Shown here: positions 54,230-61,655 of the stretch, in pieces
Numbering within the stretch: the first letter of the stretch is position 1
How the letters are laid out: every line of letters starts with the position of its first letter
Assembly (NCBI GenBank): GCA_023401925.1
Contig: JAEXDA010000043.1
Coordinates: 62,001 to 126,000, forward strand
Direction of reading: 5' to 3'
Origin: Bacillota bacterium
GTDB taxonomy: Bacteria; Bacillota; UBA4882; UBA8346
Length of the DNA stretch: 64,000 bases
The notes under the pieces: generated by a model
Told to the model about the DNA's origin: nothing
What the model saw: only the letters and a program-made list of their open reading frames with translations
Databases searched by the model: none
Translations under genes and position numbers: made by a program

Positions 54230-55528
54230 ATGGCTATTATTGAGGTTGTGAAGTATAACGGTGCTCCCGATGTATTTGCCTGGAAATATCCCAGTGAAGA
54301 ATTGGGTACTTGGACCCAATTGATTGTCAATGAATCTCAGGAAGCAATTTTATTCAAGGGCGGTAAAGCGTTAGATGTTTTTTCAAGCGGGCGGCATACA
54401 TTAGAAACCGCGAATATTCCGCTGTTAAATAACCTTGTCAACCTTCCTTTCGGAGGGCGTTCGCCATTTACTGCCGAAGTCTGGTATGTCAACAAAGTAT
54501 TTTCAATGGATATCAAGTGGGGCACTGCAAGCCCCATCCAGATCCAAGATCCAAAGTATAAAGTATTCGTTCCTTTGCGTTCTTTTGGCCAGTTTGGAAT
54601 ACAAATCGAGGACTCAAAGAAATTCTTAATCAAATTGGTCGGTACTTTGCCGGTTTTTGACAAAGGAAATGTACTCAATTATTTTCGGGGTTTGTATTTG
54701 ACGAAAGTGAAAGATGCAATATCCTCATACTTGATCCACAAACAAATCAGCGCCTTGGAAATTAACGCTTATCTTGAAGAACTTTCCGACCATTTGAAAG
54801 AAAAAATTCTTCCCGAACTGGCGGAATTCGGGATCAAATTAATTAATTTTTACGTGAACGATATCAATGTCCCGGAAGATGATCCGACGGTTAGCAAACT
54901 GAAGGAAGCATTGGCAAAGCGGGCGGAAATGGATATTGTCGGCTATAATTATGTCCAGGAGCGCTCTTTCAACACTTTGGAAGGGGCAGCTACCAATCCC
55001 GGATCAACTTCAGCCGGACTGATGGGAGCCGGCATCGGTTTAGGCATGGGTGTAGGAATAGGCGGCGGTATGGGAAATCAAATGGGCGTGATTGCTCAAA
55101 ATATTAATGTTTCCGGGCAACAAAAAAGTTGTCCCCAATGTCATGCAGTCCTGGAAAAAGCCAAACGTTTTTGTAGTGAATGTGGTTGTGACACTGCTAT
55201 TTCAGAAAAACCTTCCGATCCCAAAACCATTACCTGCAGCAATTGTGGCGCCAACTATCCCGTGGGAACAAAATTTTGTCCGGAATGCGGCGATGTATAC
55301 ACTCCTTGCCCCAAATGCAAAGCTGATATTAGAAAGGGAGACATTGTTTGCGCAATATGCGGATATAAGCTGCCGGGCCCTTGTCCCGGATGTGGCGCAG
55401 CCATTAAAGATGAGACCGCAAAATTCTGCCCAGAATGTGGAGCGACCCTCATTAAGAAATGTCCGAATTGTAACACGGAAATCAAGGATAATTCCAAATT
55501 TTGTCCAGAGTGTGGCGGAAAGTTATAA
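54230..55528 (+). CDS. SPFH-domain protein with C-terminal zinc ribbons (YdjI-like)
   Basis: A 432-residue protein. The N-terminal SPFH-like part (about 1-240; EVVKYNGAPDVFAWKYPSEE and TAEVWYVNKVFSMDIKWG) is followed by a Gly/Met-rich linker (about 262-290). Ten CxxC knuckles then form about five zinc ribbons (CPQC, CSEC, CSNC, CPEC, CPKC, CAIC, CPGC, CPEC, CPNC, CPEC). The layout resembles B. subtilis YdjI, a membrane-associated stress protein. There is no transmembrane helix. The next gene encodes a membrane protein, also with a zinc ribbon, suggesting the two act together at the membrane. Confidence 0.85.
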   Translation: MAIIEVVKYNGAPDVFAWKYPSEELGTWTQLIVNESQEAILFKGGKALDVFSSGRHTLETANIPLLNNLVNLPFGGRSPFTAEVWYVNKVFSMDIKWGTASPIQIQDPKYKVFVPLRSFGQFGIQIEDSKKFLIKLVGTLPVFDKGNVLNYFRGLYLTKVKDAISSYLIHKQISALEINAYLEELSDHLKEKILPELAEFGIKLINFYVNDINVPEDDPTVSKLKEALAKRAEMDIVGYNYVQERSFNTLEGAATNPGSTSAGLMGAGIGLGMGVGIGGGMGNQMGVIAQNINVSGQQKSCPQCHAVLEKAKRFCSECGCDTAISEKPSDPKTITCSNCGANYPVGTKFCPECGDVYTPCPKCKADIRKGDIVCAICGYKLPGPCPGCGAAIKDETAKFCPECGATLIKKCPNCNTEIKDNSKFCPECGGKL

Positions 55529-55602
55529 ATACGTGATGGTTGAAAAATGTTACTTTGGGTCCGCTTGTTTAAAAAATGGTAATTCAAGAGGAGATTGGTG
55601 AT

Positions 55603-56178
55603 ATGAACGATAGTAAACAGGTTATATTTAAATCTGTTGTCATGAGCAAAGTTAAGAGTGGGATTTTAGGCATTATCGGCTGGTTTATGGCCGTTTTATT
55701 CGGGATAATTTTTATCGTAGGAGTTTTTACGAAATGGGATAAAAATACTCCCGCCGGTTTGATTTTTTGCTTGATTTGTCTGGGAATTGGAATTTTTTTC
55801 ATTATCATGGGGCGTAAAATTAAAGTCAAAGTGCAAAAGATTAATAAATATGCGCAGATTATTGAAATTCAAAATGAAACCAGTGTGGAACGGATAGCCG
55901 GTAATCTTAATATGTCTGTTGATTCTGTAATCACTGATTTACAAGGTTTTATCGCCCAGGGAATCATGAACGGCGTTTATGTCGATATGAATACCCATCA
56001 AATTACTTACCGTAATGCCGTTAAAGGGAATATCCCTCAACATACACCGAATATGCCGAGTCACTCATCGGATTTGGAAAAAGAGGCGATACCCTGTAAT
56101 AATTGCGGCGCTATCAATCAAATCGTTAAAGGTTCGAATACTAAATGTGAATATTGCGGCACGATCCTTCCATCATAA
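55603..56178 (+). CDS. Membrane protein with C-terminal zinc ribbon
   Basis: About 191 residues. Two membrane helices (about 19-42 and 49-69) are followed by a small helical, winged-helix-like part (SVERIAGNLNMSVDSVITDL). A single zinc ribbon closes it: CNNCGAINQ and CEYCGTI. ATG 55603 has GAGGAG at 55589-55594; the frame upstream lacks a site. It follows the SPFH gene in the same direction and is probably its membrane partner. I do not know a specific function. Confidence 0.75.
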   Translation: MNDSKQVIFKSVVMSKVKSGILGIIGWFMAVLFGIIFIVGVFTKWDKNTPAGLIFCLICLGIGIFFIIMGRKIKVKVQKINKYAQIIEIQNETSVERIAGNLNMSVDSVITDLQGFIAQGIMNGVYVDMNTHQITYRNAVKGNIPQHTPNMPSHSSDLEKEAIPCNNCGAINQIVKGSNTKCEYCGTILPS

Positions 56179-56235
56179 ACCGGAAATGAAACGATTTTAG
56201 CGAATATGTATCAATAGTACGAGAATAGTTGATTT

Positions 56236-56275
56236 AAATATGCCATTCGATAATGAACGGCATATTTTATTTTTC
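56236..56275 (+). terminator. Terminator of the SPFH operon
   Basis: AAATATGCC (56236-56244) pairs with GGCATATTT (56259-56267), followed by TATTTTT. The rest of the 56179-56490 gap holds the HcpR-like site. Confidence 0.75.
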
Positions 56276-56298
56276 CTAAGACTTTAGGTCGGAGACGG

Positions 56299-56325
56299 TT
56301 TTTTGTATCCTTAGATACCGATTTC
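56299..56325. promoter_or_regulatory. HcpR-like operator upstream of the ferredoxin gene
   Basis: TTTTTTGTATCC followed by TTAGA and TACCGA. The core GTATC-CTTA-GATAC (56305-56318) is a perfect inverted repeat. It matches the hcp upstream region at 52151-52177 in 22 of 27 positions, while the surrounding sequence differs. Confidence 0.7.
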
Positions 56326-56490
56326 ATTGACTTTTTATCGTACAATCTATCTTGTTAAAGTAAATATCCCGAACCGGCTACAACCAGCCGTTTGGGAAGT
56401 GAAATGAGTGATTTTAAGTTAAACGAGTGTTATCCGTTTAATGGAATGCTGAAAAATAGCTGAAAAATAATTGAAAGGGGAAAATATACC

Positions 56491-57210
56491 ATGAAAAGAA
56501 ATATCTTAAAGATTGATCAGGAAAAATGCAATGGTTGCGGACTCTGTATCACTGCCTGCCATGAAGGGGCATTGCAATTAATAGGCGGCAAGGCTACTTT
56601 AGTTTCGGAGAGCTATTGCGACGGTCTCGGCAACTGTTTACCTCAGTGCCCCACCGGAGCGATTTCAATTGAGGAACGGGAAGCGGAGGCTTTTGATGCC
56701 GAGGCGGTTAAAAATAACATGGAACGGATTGAAAAGCAGATTCAGCCGTCTTCTCCAGCATGCGGCTGCCCGGGTTCACAGGCTAAAACGATAGTTAAAA
56801 ATCAAGGCGCCGTCAAGAAGGATTTCCCGGCTGAAGAGAGTCAATCGGAATTGAACCAGTGGCCGTGTCAAATCCAGCTGGTGCCGGTGAATGCTCCTTA
56901 TTTCGATAACGCCAATTTGCTGGTGGCTGCTGATTGTACGGCTTTTGCCTGTGCCAATATTCATCAAAAGTTTATGCGGAATAAAATCACCCTCATTGGT
57001 TGTCCCAAGCTCGACGAAGTCGATTATGCCGATAAATTGACTTCAATTTTGGAGCAGCATGAAATCAAGAGCATCACGGTTTTGCGGATGGAAGTTCCTT
57101 GTTGCGGCGGAATCGCCCATGCCGTGAAACAAGCGCTGATGAACAGCGGGAAAATGATTCCCTGGCAGGTGGTAACCATAGCCACGGATGGAACCGTAAT
57201 CGAAGATTGA
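56491..57210 (+). CDS. FrdX-like 4Fe-4S ferredoxin
   Basis: A 239-residue protein. The N-terminal CNGCGLCITACHEGA binds one 4Fe-4S cluster (Cys13, 16, 19, 23). YCDGLGNCLPQCPTGAIS is a modified second site. CGCPG near residue 90 and VPCCGGIAHAV near 205 are extra Cys motifs in the C-terminal region. Proteins of this layout accompany hcp in anaerobes and are taken as its electron donor. AAAGGGG precedes the ATG. The shared operator with hcp supports co-regulation. Confidence 0.85.
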   Translation: MKRNILKIDQEKCNGCGLCITACHEGALQLIGGKATLVSESYCDGLGNCLPQCPTGAISIEEREAEAFDAEAVKNNMERIEKQIQPSSPACGCPGSQAKTIVKNQGAVKKDFPAEESQSELNQWPCQIQLVPVNAPYFDNANLLVAADCTAFACANIHQKFMRNKITLIGCPKLDEVDYADKLTSILEQHEIKSITVLRMEVPCCGGIAHAVKQALMNSGKMIPWQVVTIATDGTVIED

Positions 57211-57280
57211 TGAAGCCATTCTTTCATAAAGAAAAAATGGCTGGTGCGACGAGTGCGGGGGTCCGGGCGGTGAATGAAAG

Positions 57281-57310
57281 GATTCCGGGAATCGAGATTC
57301 CAAGAATCGA
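57281..57310. repeat. 15-base tandem repeat
   Basis: GATTCCGGGAATCGA is directly followed by GATTCCAAGAATCGA. The first unit contains the palindrome GATTCC-G-GGAATC. It lies in non-coding sequence after the ferredoxin gene. Confidence 0.6.
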
Positions 57311-57407
57311 GGCTCACTCCGCTGGCGATGCCCTCGCTCTCAAGGCCGATTCAGCCGTGTCTGCTACCCTCCGCCATGGAACGGGGAAATATTAGTTTTT
57401 CCCGTAA

Positions 57408-57491
57408 TTTCGTGCCTTTCGTGGTTAAAAAGGTTTTAGGTTTTAATGACAGAGGCAGAAAAAGGCAATTGACCACGAAATACACGAATGG
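57408..57491. repeat. Inverted TTCGTGG repeat in non-coding DNA
   Basis: TTTCGTGCCTTTCGTGGTTA (from 57408) and ACCACGAAATACACGAA (from 57472) are inverted copies, 14 of 16 core positions, about 40 bases apart. Phrases of this kind recur in intergenic DNA of unrelated bacteria. Similar stock phrases follow at 57531 (ACAGGATATACAGGATTAAA) and 57613 (CTCTGCGTATTCTTGTTCTT). No gene is present between 57211 and 57640. Confidence 0.6.
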
Positions 57492-57664
57492 GAAGGAAAA
57501 GAGGAATGAACGGTCAGTGGGTTAACGAAGACAGGATATACAGGATTAAAGAGCGACGGCGGGCACATACAAGGTATTAAATCCGGCAGACTGCTTCCCT
57601 AGAATATAAAAACCGTATCTCTGCGTATTCTTGTTCTTGTGGCTAAAATGCTTTTGGTATCTCA

Positions 57665-57885
57665 AAGGGAGCTTTTTCTAGATCAAACGAAGGAATTCGA
57701 AGTAAATAACAAGCTTTTTCTATTCCGGAGGGAGCTTTTTCTCGATTAAAGGGAGGAAATCGAAGCAAATAACAAGGAATTTGTATATAAAACGAAGGAA
57801 TTTGAAGTAAATAACAAGCTTTTTCTATTCCGGAGGGAGCTTTTTCTCGATCAAAGGGAGGAATTCGAAGCAAATAACAAGGAGT
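57665..57885. repeat. 105-base tandem repeats with internal subrepeats
   Basis: The segment from AGTAAATAACAAGCTTTTTC recurs with a 105-base period (57701 and 57806), about two copies plus a partial unit from 57665. Each unit consists of two related halves built on GGGAGCTTTTTCT and GGAATTCGAAG-AAATAACAAG. It is open on the minus strand because 105 is a multiple of three. That frame overlaps the next gene start and has no ribosome site. Confidence 0.75.
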
Positions 57886-57903
57886 TGTATACCAAAGAGG
57901 GAA

Positions 57904-58098
57904 ATTCGAATTTCGGAAGAAAAATTTTTTCATGATGAGCTGGTAACCATTAAATCCGGCGCCATTGAAAACGGCGATATCATATCCGTATGTGATAAGC
58001 TGCTCACTTCTTTGCGTTATGCCCAACAAAATGCAAGGGCAATGCTGGTACATCTTGAGAAAATGAAAAAACAATTCGGGGTAAACCCTACACTTTGA
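57904..58098 (+). pseudogene. Coding remnant, about 60 codons, no clear start
   Basis: An open frame ends at TGA 58096-58098 and reads FHDELVTIKSGAIENGD, then VCDKLLTSLRYAQQNARAML and VHLEKMKKQFG, which looks like a helical C-terminal domain. It has no ATG/GTG/TTG with a ribosome site; the frame runs into the 105-base repeats upstream. A good terminator follows at once. It is probably the 3' end of a disrupted gene; the family is not recognised. Confidence 0.45.
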
Positions 58099-58129
58099 CA
58101 CCAGACTTCGTTCTGGTGTTATTCTTTTT
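58098..58129 (+). terminator. Rho-independent terminator
   Basis: ACACCAGA (58098-58105) pairs with TCTGGTGT (58112-58119), followed by TATTCTTTTT. It overlaps the stop codon of the remnant gene. Confidence 0.8.
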
Positions 58130-58150
58130 ATACAAAGAAAAAAGGAGGGA

Positions 58151-58860
58151 TTGAAGCGCGTGGAAATGACCATTGAAGTAGAAGAACTATGCAAGTCTTA
58201 CGCCCACGTTGAAGGGGTAGAGAATGTTAATATCTCAATTCGCCGCGGGGAAGTTTTTGGGTTGCTGGGCGCAAACGGCGCGGGTAAAAGCACCACGATT
58301 GAATGTATTTTAGGAACAAAAAAGCAAGATAGCGGAAGGGTATCTATTTTGGGAATGAATCCCGGGAAAGACCGGAAAAAAAACTCTTTGAGAGGGTTGG
58401 CGTTCAATTCCAAGAAGCCAACTATCAGGACAAAATCAGGTTGTCGGAACTTTGTGAGGTTACTGCTTCACTCTACAAAACCTCTCTGGATTATGACGTC
58501 CTGCTAAAACAATTCGGACTTTCAGACAAGTTGAAAAGCTGGGTCAGCGAGCTTTCGGGAGGTCAGAAGCAGCGGCTTTTTATCGTACTTGGGCTGATTC
58601 CAAACCCGGAGGTTGTGTTTTTAGACGAGCTAACCATCGGATTGGATGCCAAGGCGCGGCGGGATCTATGGAAAAGTCTTTCCGAGTTAAAAGCCAAAGG
58701 GATGACCATTTTGTTGACCTCTCATTTTATGGACGAAGTGGAAGCCCTCTGCGACAAAATCATGATTTTGAAAAGGGGGAAAAGCATTTTTTGCGGGACG
58801 GTACAGGAAGCTATTTCGGTCAGTCCTTCATTTTTTCAAGTTGGAGTAATTGGTCGATGA
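58151..58860 (+). pseudogene. ABC-2 type transporter ATPase, frameshifted
   Basis: Frame 1 gives VEELCKSYAHVEGVENVNIS and the Walker A GANGAGKSTT. After a run of eight A (58376-58383) the sequence continues in another frame: LFERVGVQFQEANYQDKIR, the signature LSGGQKQRL, Walker B VVFLDELTIGLDA and H-loop LTSHFMDE. The family reads RKxLFERVGVQFQE without interruption, so the A-run is the lesion (six or nine A would restore the frame). The last part after SPSFF also departs from the usual end, and no permease gene follows. Sequencing error in the homopolymer or slippage are alternatives. Confidence 0.8.
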
Positions 58861-59069
58861 ATCGTGAATATAACCAAACATGGTATTCGCGGACATTAAT
58901 GACCGCGTCCTGCCGGGGGCGCGGCTTGAAACAAGCCGGGTCATTCATTTATTCGTCTACGGCCGAATAAAATAAAAGAGCCAACTGCACATTTTAGGAA
59001 CATTTTTTGATGGATATTCATATACTGTTTGAGTGTGTAAATTTACTTTTCACAGGGGGAGAAATCGAT

Positions 59070-59174
59070 TTGAAATGTCCTGATTGCAATGCGGTTAACC
59101 GCAGTTTTGTTGAGTATTGCGTAAAATGTGGAGCCAATCTCTATAAGCTGAAACATAAAAAGAATATTGCTTAA
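59070..59174 (+). CDS. 34-residue zinc-ribbon mini-protein
   Basis: A TTG start (59070) lies nine bases after GGGGAG. The product begins KCPDCNAVNRSFVEYCVKCG and ends in a Lys-rich tail. Two CxxC pairs 12 residues apart form a minimal zinc ribbon. A perfect terminator starts seven bases after the stop, which supports a separate transcript. The function is unknown. Confidence 0.6.
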   Translation: MKCPDCNAVNRSFVEYCVKCGANLYKLKHKKNIA

Positions 59175-59180
59175 TCCAAG

Positions 59181-59214
59181 AGCCCCGCTACTATTTTTCG
59201 TAGCGGGGCTTTTT
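59181..59214 (+). terminator. Strong terminator
   Basis: AGCCCCGCTAC (59181-59191) pairs perfectly with GTAGCGGGGCT (59200-59210), followed by TTTT. Confidence 0.9.
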
Positions 59215-59308
59215 CAAGGCAGAAAGGGATGACGGTTTTGAGGGTTAACTGATTGTCACGTTCTGCCTTGCGTCAAGGTGCAAAACACTGTTCCGGCTTG
59301 CCGTTTCG

Positions 59309-60154
59309 CTAAATGGAATATGATTTGACAGTATCCACAAATTGATTTAAGCATGGGTTTTCAGTGTTTTTGGGAATTAAAAGCTGAATGCTGGCTTCAC
59401 CGATATCGTCCGGCCGAATGATCTGAAAGTTATGGGTGTCTGCGTCCGCTAAAACACTGATTGGCAATACCGCGATACCGATGCCCAATGATACAGCCTT
59501 CATGATGCTTTCCACAGTATCAAACTGAATGATGTTTGGTTTTCGGGAAATCTTTTTCATAATCCAGTTTTCCAGGAGATAGCGGGAGGGGCACCCGGGA
59601 GTATTCGCAGCAACCACGGACTGATAGAGGATTTCTTCCGGTTTTAAACCCTTTGGGGCAATCAGCGCCATGGGCTCACGATACAAAAAAGCGGAGGAGA
59701 GCTTGGGGTGATTGAACTCCGTATAGACGAAAGCGCAGTCCAAATCGCCATCGGCCACAGCCCCGATGAGTTCCGGAGGTTGTAGATGGGTGGAAACCGA
59801 AAAACTAGTATTGGGGCAATTACGTCGATATGCCGAAAGCCATACCGGAAGCCGGTGGGCGGCGATGGTTTGGGATGCCCCGATTCGGATTGCGGGTTCA
59901 CTTTTCTGAAACTTACTTTTGGCATTGTCAAGCAGCGTGATGATTTGGTCTGCGTAAGCCAGTAATTGCCGGCCTTCATCGGTGAGATCCACCCCCTTGC
60001 TATGCCGGATGAACAAAACGGTTTCAAGTTCGGCTTCCAGATTTTGAATATGGGCGGTGATATTGGATTGAACATAGCCCATTTTTTCTGCTGCTTTGGA
60101 AATGGACTTTTGCAAAGCCACTTCTCTAAAAATGCGCAACTCTAAACTTTCCAA
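59309..60154 (-). CDS. LysR family transcriptional regulator
   Basis: A 281-residue regulator. The N-terminal winged helix reads ESLELRIFREVALQKSISKA then GYVQSNITAHIQNLEAEL. The effector domain follows (IRIGASQTIAAHRLPVWLSA, VADGDLDCAFVYTE, SLGIGIAVLPISVLA). I prefer TTG (60154-60152) because GGGAGG is well spaced from it; the ATGs at 60172/60169 have no ribosome site and place extra residues ahead of the domain. It is divergent from gap, so it may regulate it, which is unusual for a glycolytic gene. Confidence 0.85.
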   Translation of the reverse strand: MESLELRIFREVALQKSISKAAEKMGYVQSNITAHIQNLEAELETVLFIRHSKGVDLTDEGRQLLAYADQIITLLDNAKSKFQKSEPAIRIGASQTIAAHRLPVWLSAYRRNCPNTSFSVSTHLQPPELIGAVADGDLDCAFVYTEFNHPKLSSAFLYREPMALIAPKGLKPEEILYQSVVAANTPGCPSRYLLENWIMKKISRKPNIIQFDTVESIMKAVSLGIGIAVLPISVLADADTHNFQIIRPDDIGEASIQLLIPKNTENPCLNQFVDTVKSYSI

Positions 60155-60318
60155 CTGGAAACCTCCCATCATTTTAAATGATAGTATCCATCACTATCAA
60201 CTATTATACACGAGCGGAGGGGGAATGTATAATTTAATTACCGATTCACCAGATTAAGCGATGGGTGAATTGCTACAGATATTATTCAATGTTTATTGAT
60301 AGCAAAGGAGGAATTAAA

Positions 60319-61320
60319 ATGTCTGTAAAAGTAGCCATCAATGGGTTTGGCCGTATTGGACGTTTGGCGTTCCGGCAAATGTTCGGCTTGGAAGGGTTTG
60401 AAATCGTAGCCATCAACGACTTGACCAGCGCCAAGATGTTGCGGTACCTGCTGAAATATGACTCTTCCCAGGGGCCTTATGAGAAAACGGTTGAGCATGG
60501 CGACGATAGCCTGACGGTAGACGGCAAGCCAATCAAAATCTATGCCGAAAAAGATCCCAAGAATTTACCCTGGGGGAAACTTGGCATTGATGTGGTGCTG
60601 GAATGTACCGGCTTTTTTGCATCCAAAGCCAAATCCATGGCCCATATCGAGTCCGGAGCCAAACGGGTTGTGATCTCGGCGCCGGCGGGCGATGATTTGC
60701 CGACCATTGTTTTCGGGGTGAACGAAGCGACTCTTCAAAGCGCCGACACGGTAATTTCAGCGGCCTCCTGCACCACGAACTGTTTGGCGTTAATGGCCAA
60801 CACCCTGAACAAGCTGGCCCCGATCAAAAAAGGGTATATGACAACGATCCATGCGTATACCAATGACCAGAACACGCAGGACGCGCCCCACGCCAAGGGA
60901 GACTTACGAAGAGCAAGGGCTGCCGCACTGAATATCGTGCCAACCTCGAGCGGAGCAGCCAAAGCGATTGGCCTGGTGATACCCAGCCTATCCGGCAAGC
61001 TCGACGGCGTATCGCAGAGAGTTCCGGTCAGCGCGGGATCCCTTACGGACCTGGTCGCGGTGGTTGAAGGGAAAGTAGCCAAGGAAGATATTGACGCGGC
61101 CATGAAGAAGGATGCGACGGAGTCATTGGGATATACCGATGAGCAAATCGTTTCCTCGGATATTATTGGAATGGGCTATGGCTCTTTATATGATGCGACC
61201 CAGACCAAGGCGATGAATATGGGCGAAGAGACCCTGGTAAAGGTAGACGCCTGGTATGATAATGAAAATTCATACGTAAGCCAGATGGTCCGGACCATCA
61301 AGTACTTGGCGAAGCTGTGA
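60319..61320 (+). CDS. gap: Glyceraldehyde-3-phosphate dehydrogenase, type I
   Basis: NAD-dependent glycolytic enzyme of 333 residues. The NAD-binding N-terminus is VKVAINGFGRIGRLAFRQM. The catalytic Cys151 is in SAASCTTNCLALMA, the partner His in MTTIHAYTNDQ, with DLRRARAAALNIVPTSSGAA and WYDNENSYVSQMV further on. AAAGGAGG lies eight bases before the ATG at 60319. It is a single gene with its own terminator; pgk and tpi do not follow. Confidence 0.97.
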   Translation: MSVKVAINGFGRIGRLAFRQMFGLEGFEIVAINDLTSAKMLRYLLKYDSSQGPYEKTVEHGDDSLTVDGKPIKIYAEKDPKNLPWGKLGIDVVLECTGFFASKAKSMAHIESGAKRVVISAPAGDDLPTIVFGVNEATLQSADTVISAASCTTNCLALMANTLNKLAPIKKGYMTTIHAYTNDQNTQDAPHAKGDLRRARAAALNIVPTSSGAAKAIGLVIPSLSGKLDGVSQRVPVSAGSLTDLVAVVEGKVAKEDIDAAMKKDATESLGYTDEQIVSSDIIGMGYGSLYDATQTKAMNMGEETLVKVDAWYDNENSYVSQMVRTIKYLAKL

Positions 61321-61359
61321 TTGAAAAGAGAGGACTGCCGATTCCGGCCTCTTCACGTC

Positions 61360-61404
61360 AAAAAACACCTTTTTCAGGGATTCCTCCTGCGAAGGTGTTT
61401 TTTT
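61360..61404 (+). terminator. Terminator of gap
   Basis: AAAAAACACCTT (61360-61371) pairs with AAGGTGTTTTTTT (61392-61404). A smaller hairpin, GAGAGG with CCTCTTC, lies just before it. From 61405 to 61655 I see no gene. Confidence 0.85.
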
Positions 61405-61655
61405 GCGTCTTTTTCGGCCGCTGTTTTATGGGATAAATCCGTATAAAAAATTGATGAGGGGGAGGAGGGTCTGAAAATGAAAAGCAGGTTTTTGGTAACG
61501 CATGGGGCGTGTATTTTAAACGAATAGACGGCCAGGTATCTTAAGGATAGCAGGCTTTTTTTCATGAATGCCCGATTTTTTTCTGCCCACGGGTTTTAGC
61601 GGTTGAGACGGTTTTGAGGGTTGTGACGATCAGAAAGATGAAAGTATGTTATGAA

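Noticed and set aside
57643..58194. 183-codon minus-strand open frame over the 105-base repeats
   Set aside because: It is open only because the repeat period is divisible by three. It has no ribosome site and overlaps both a plus-strand terminator and the start of the ABC ATPase.
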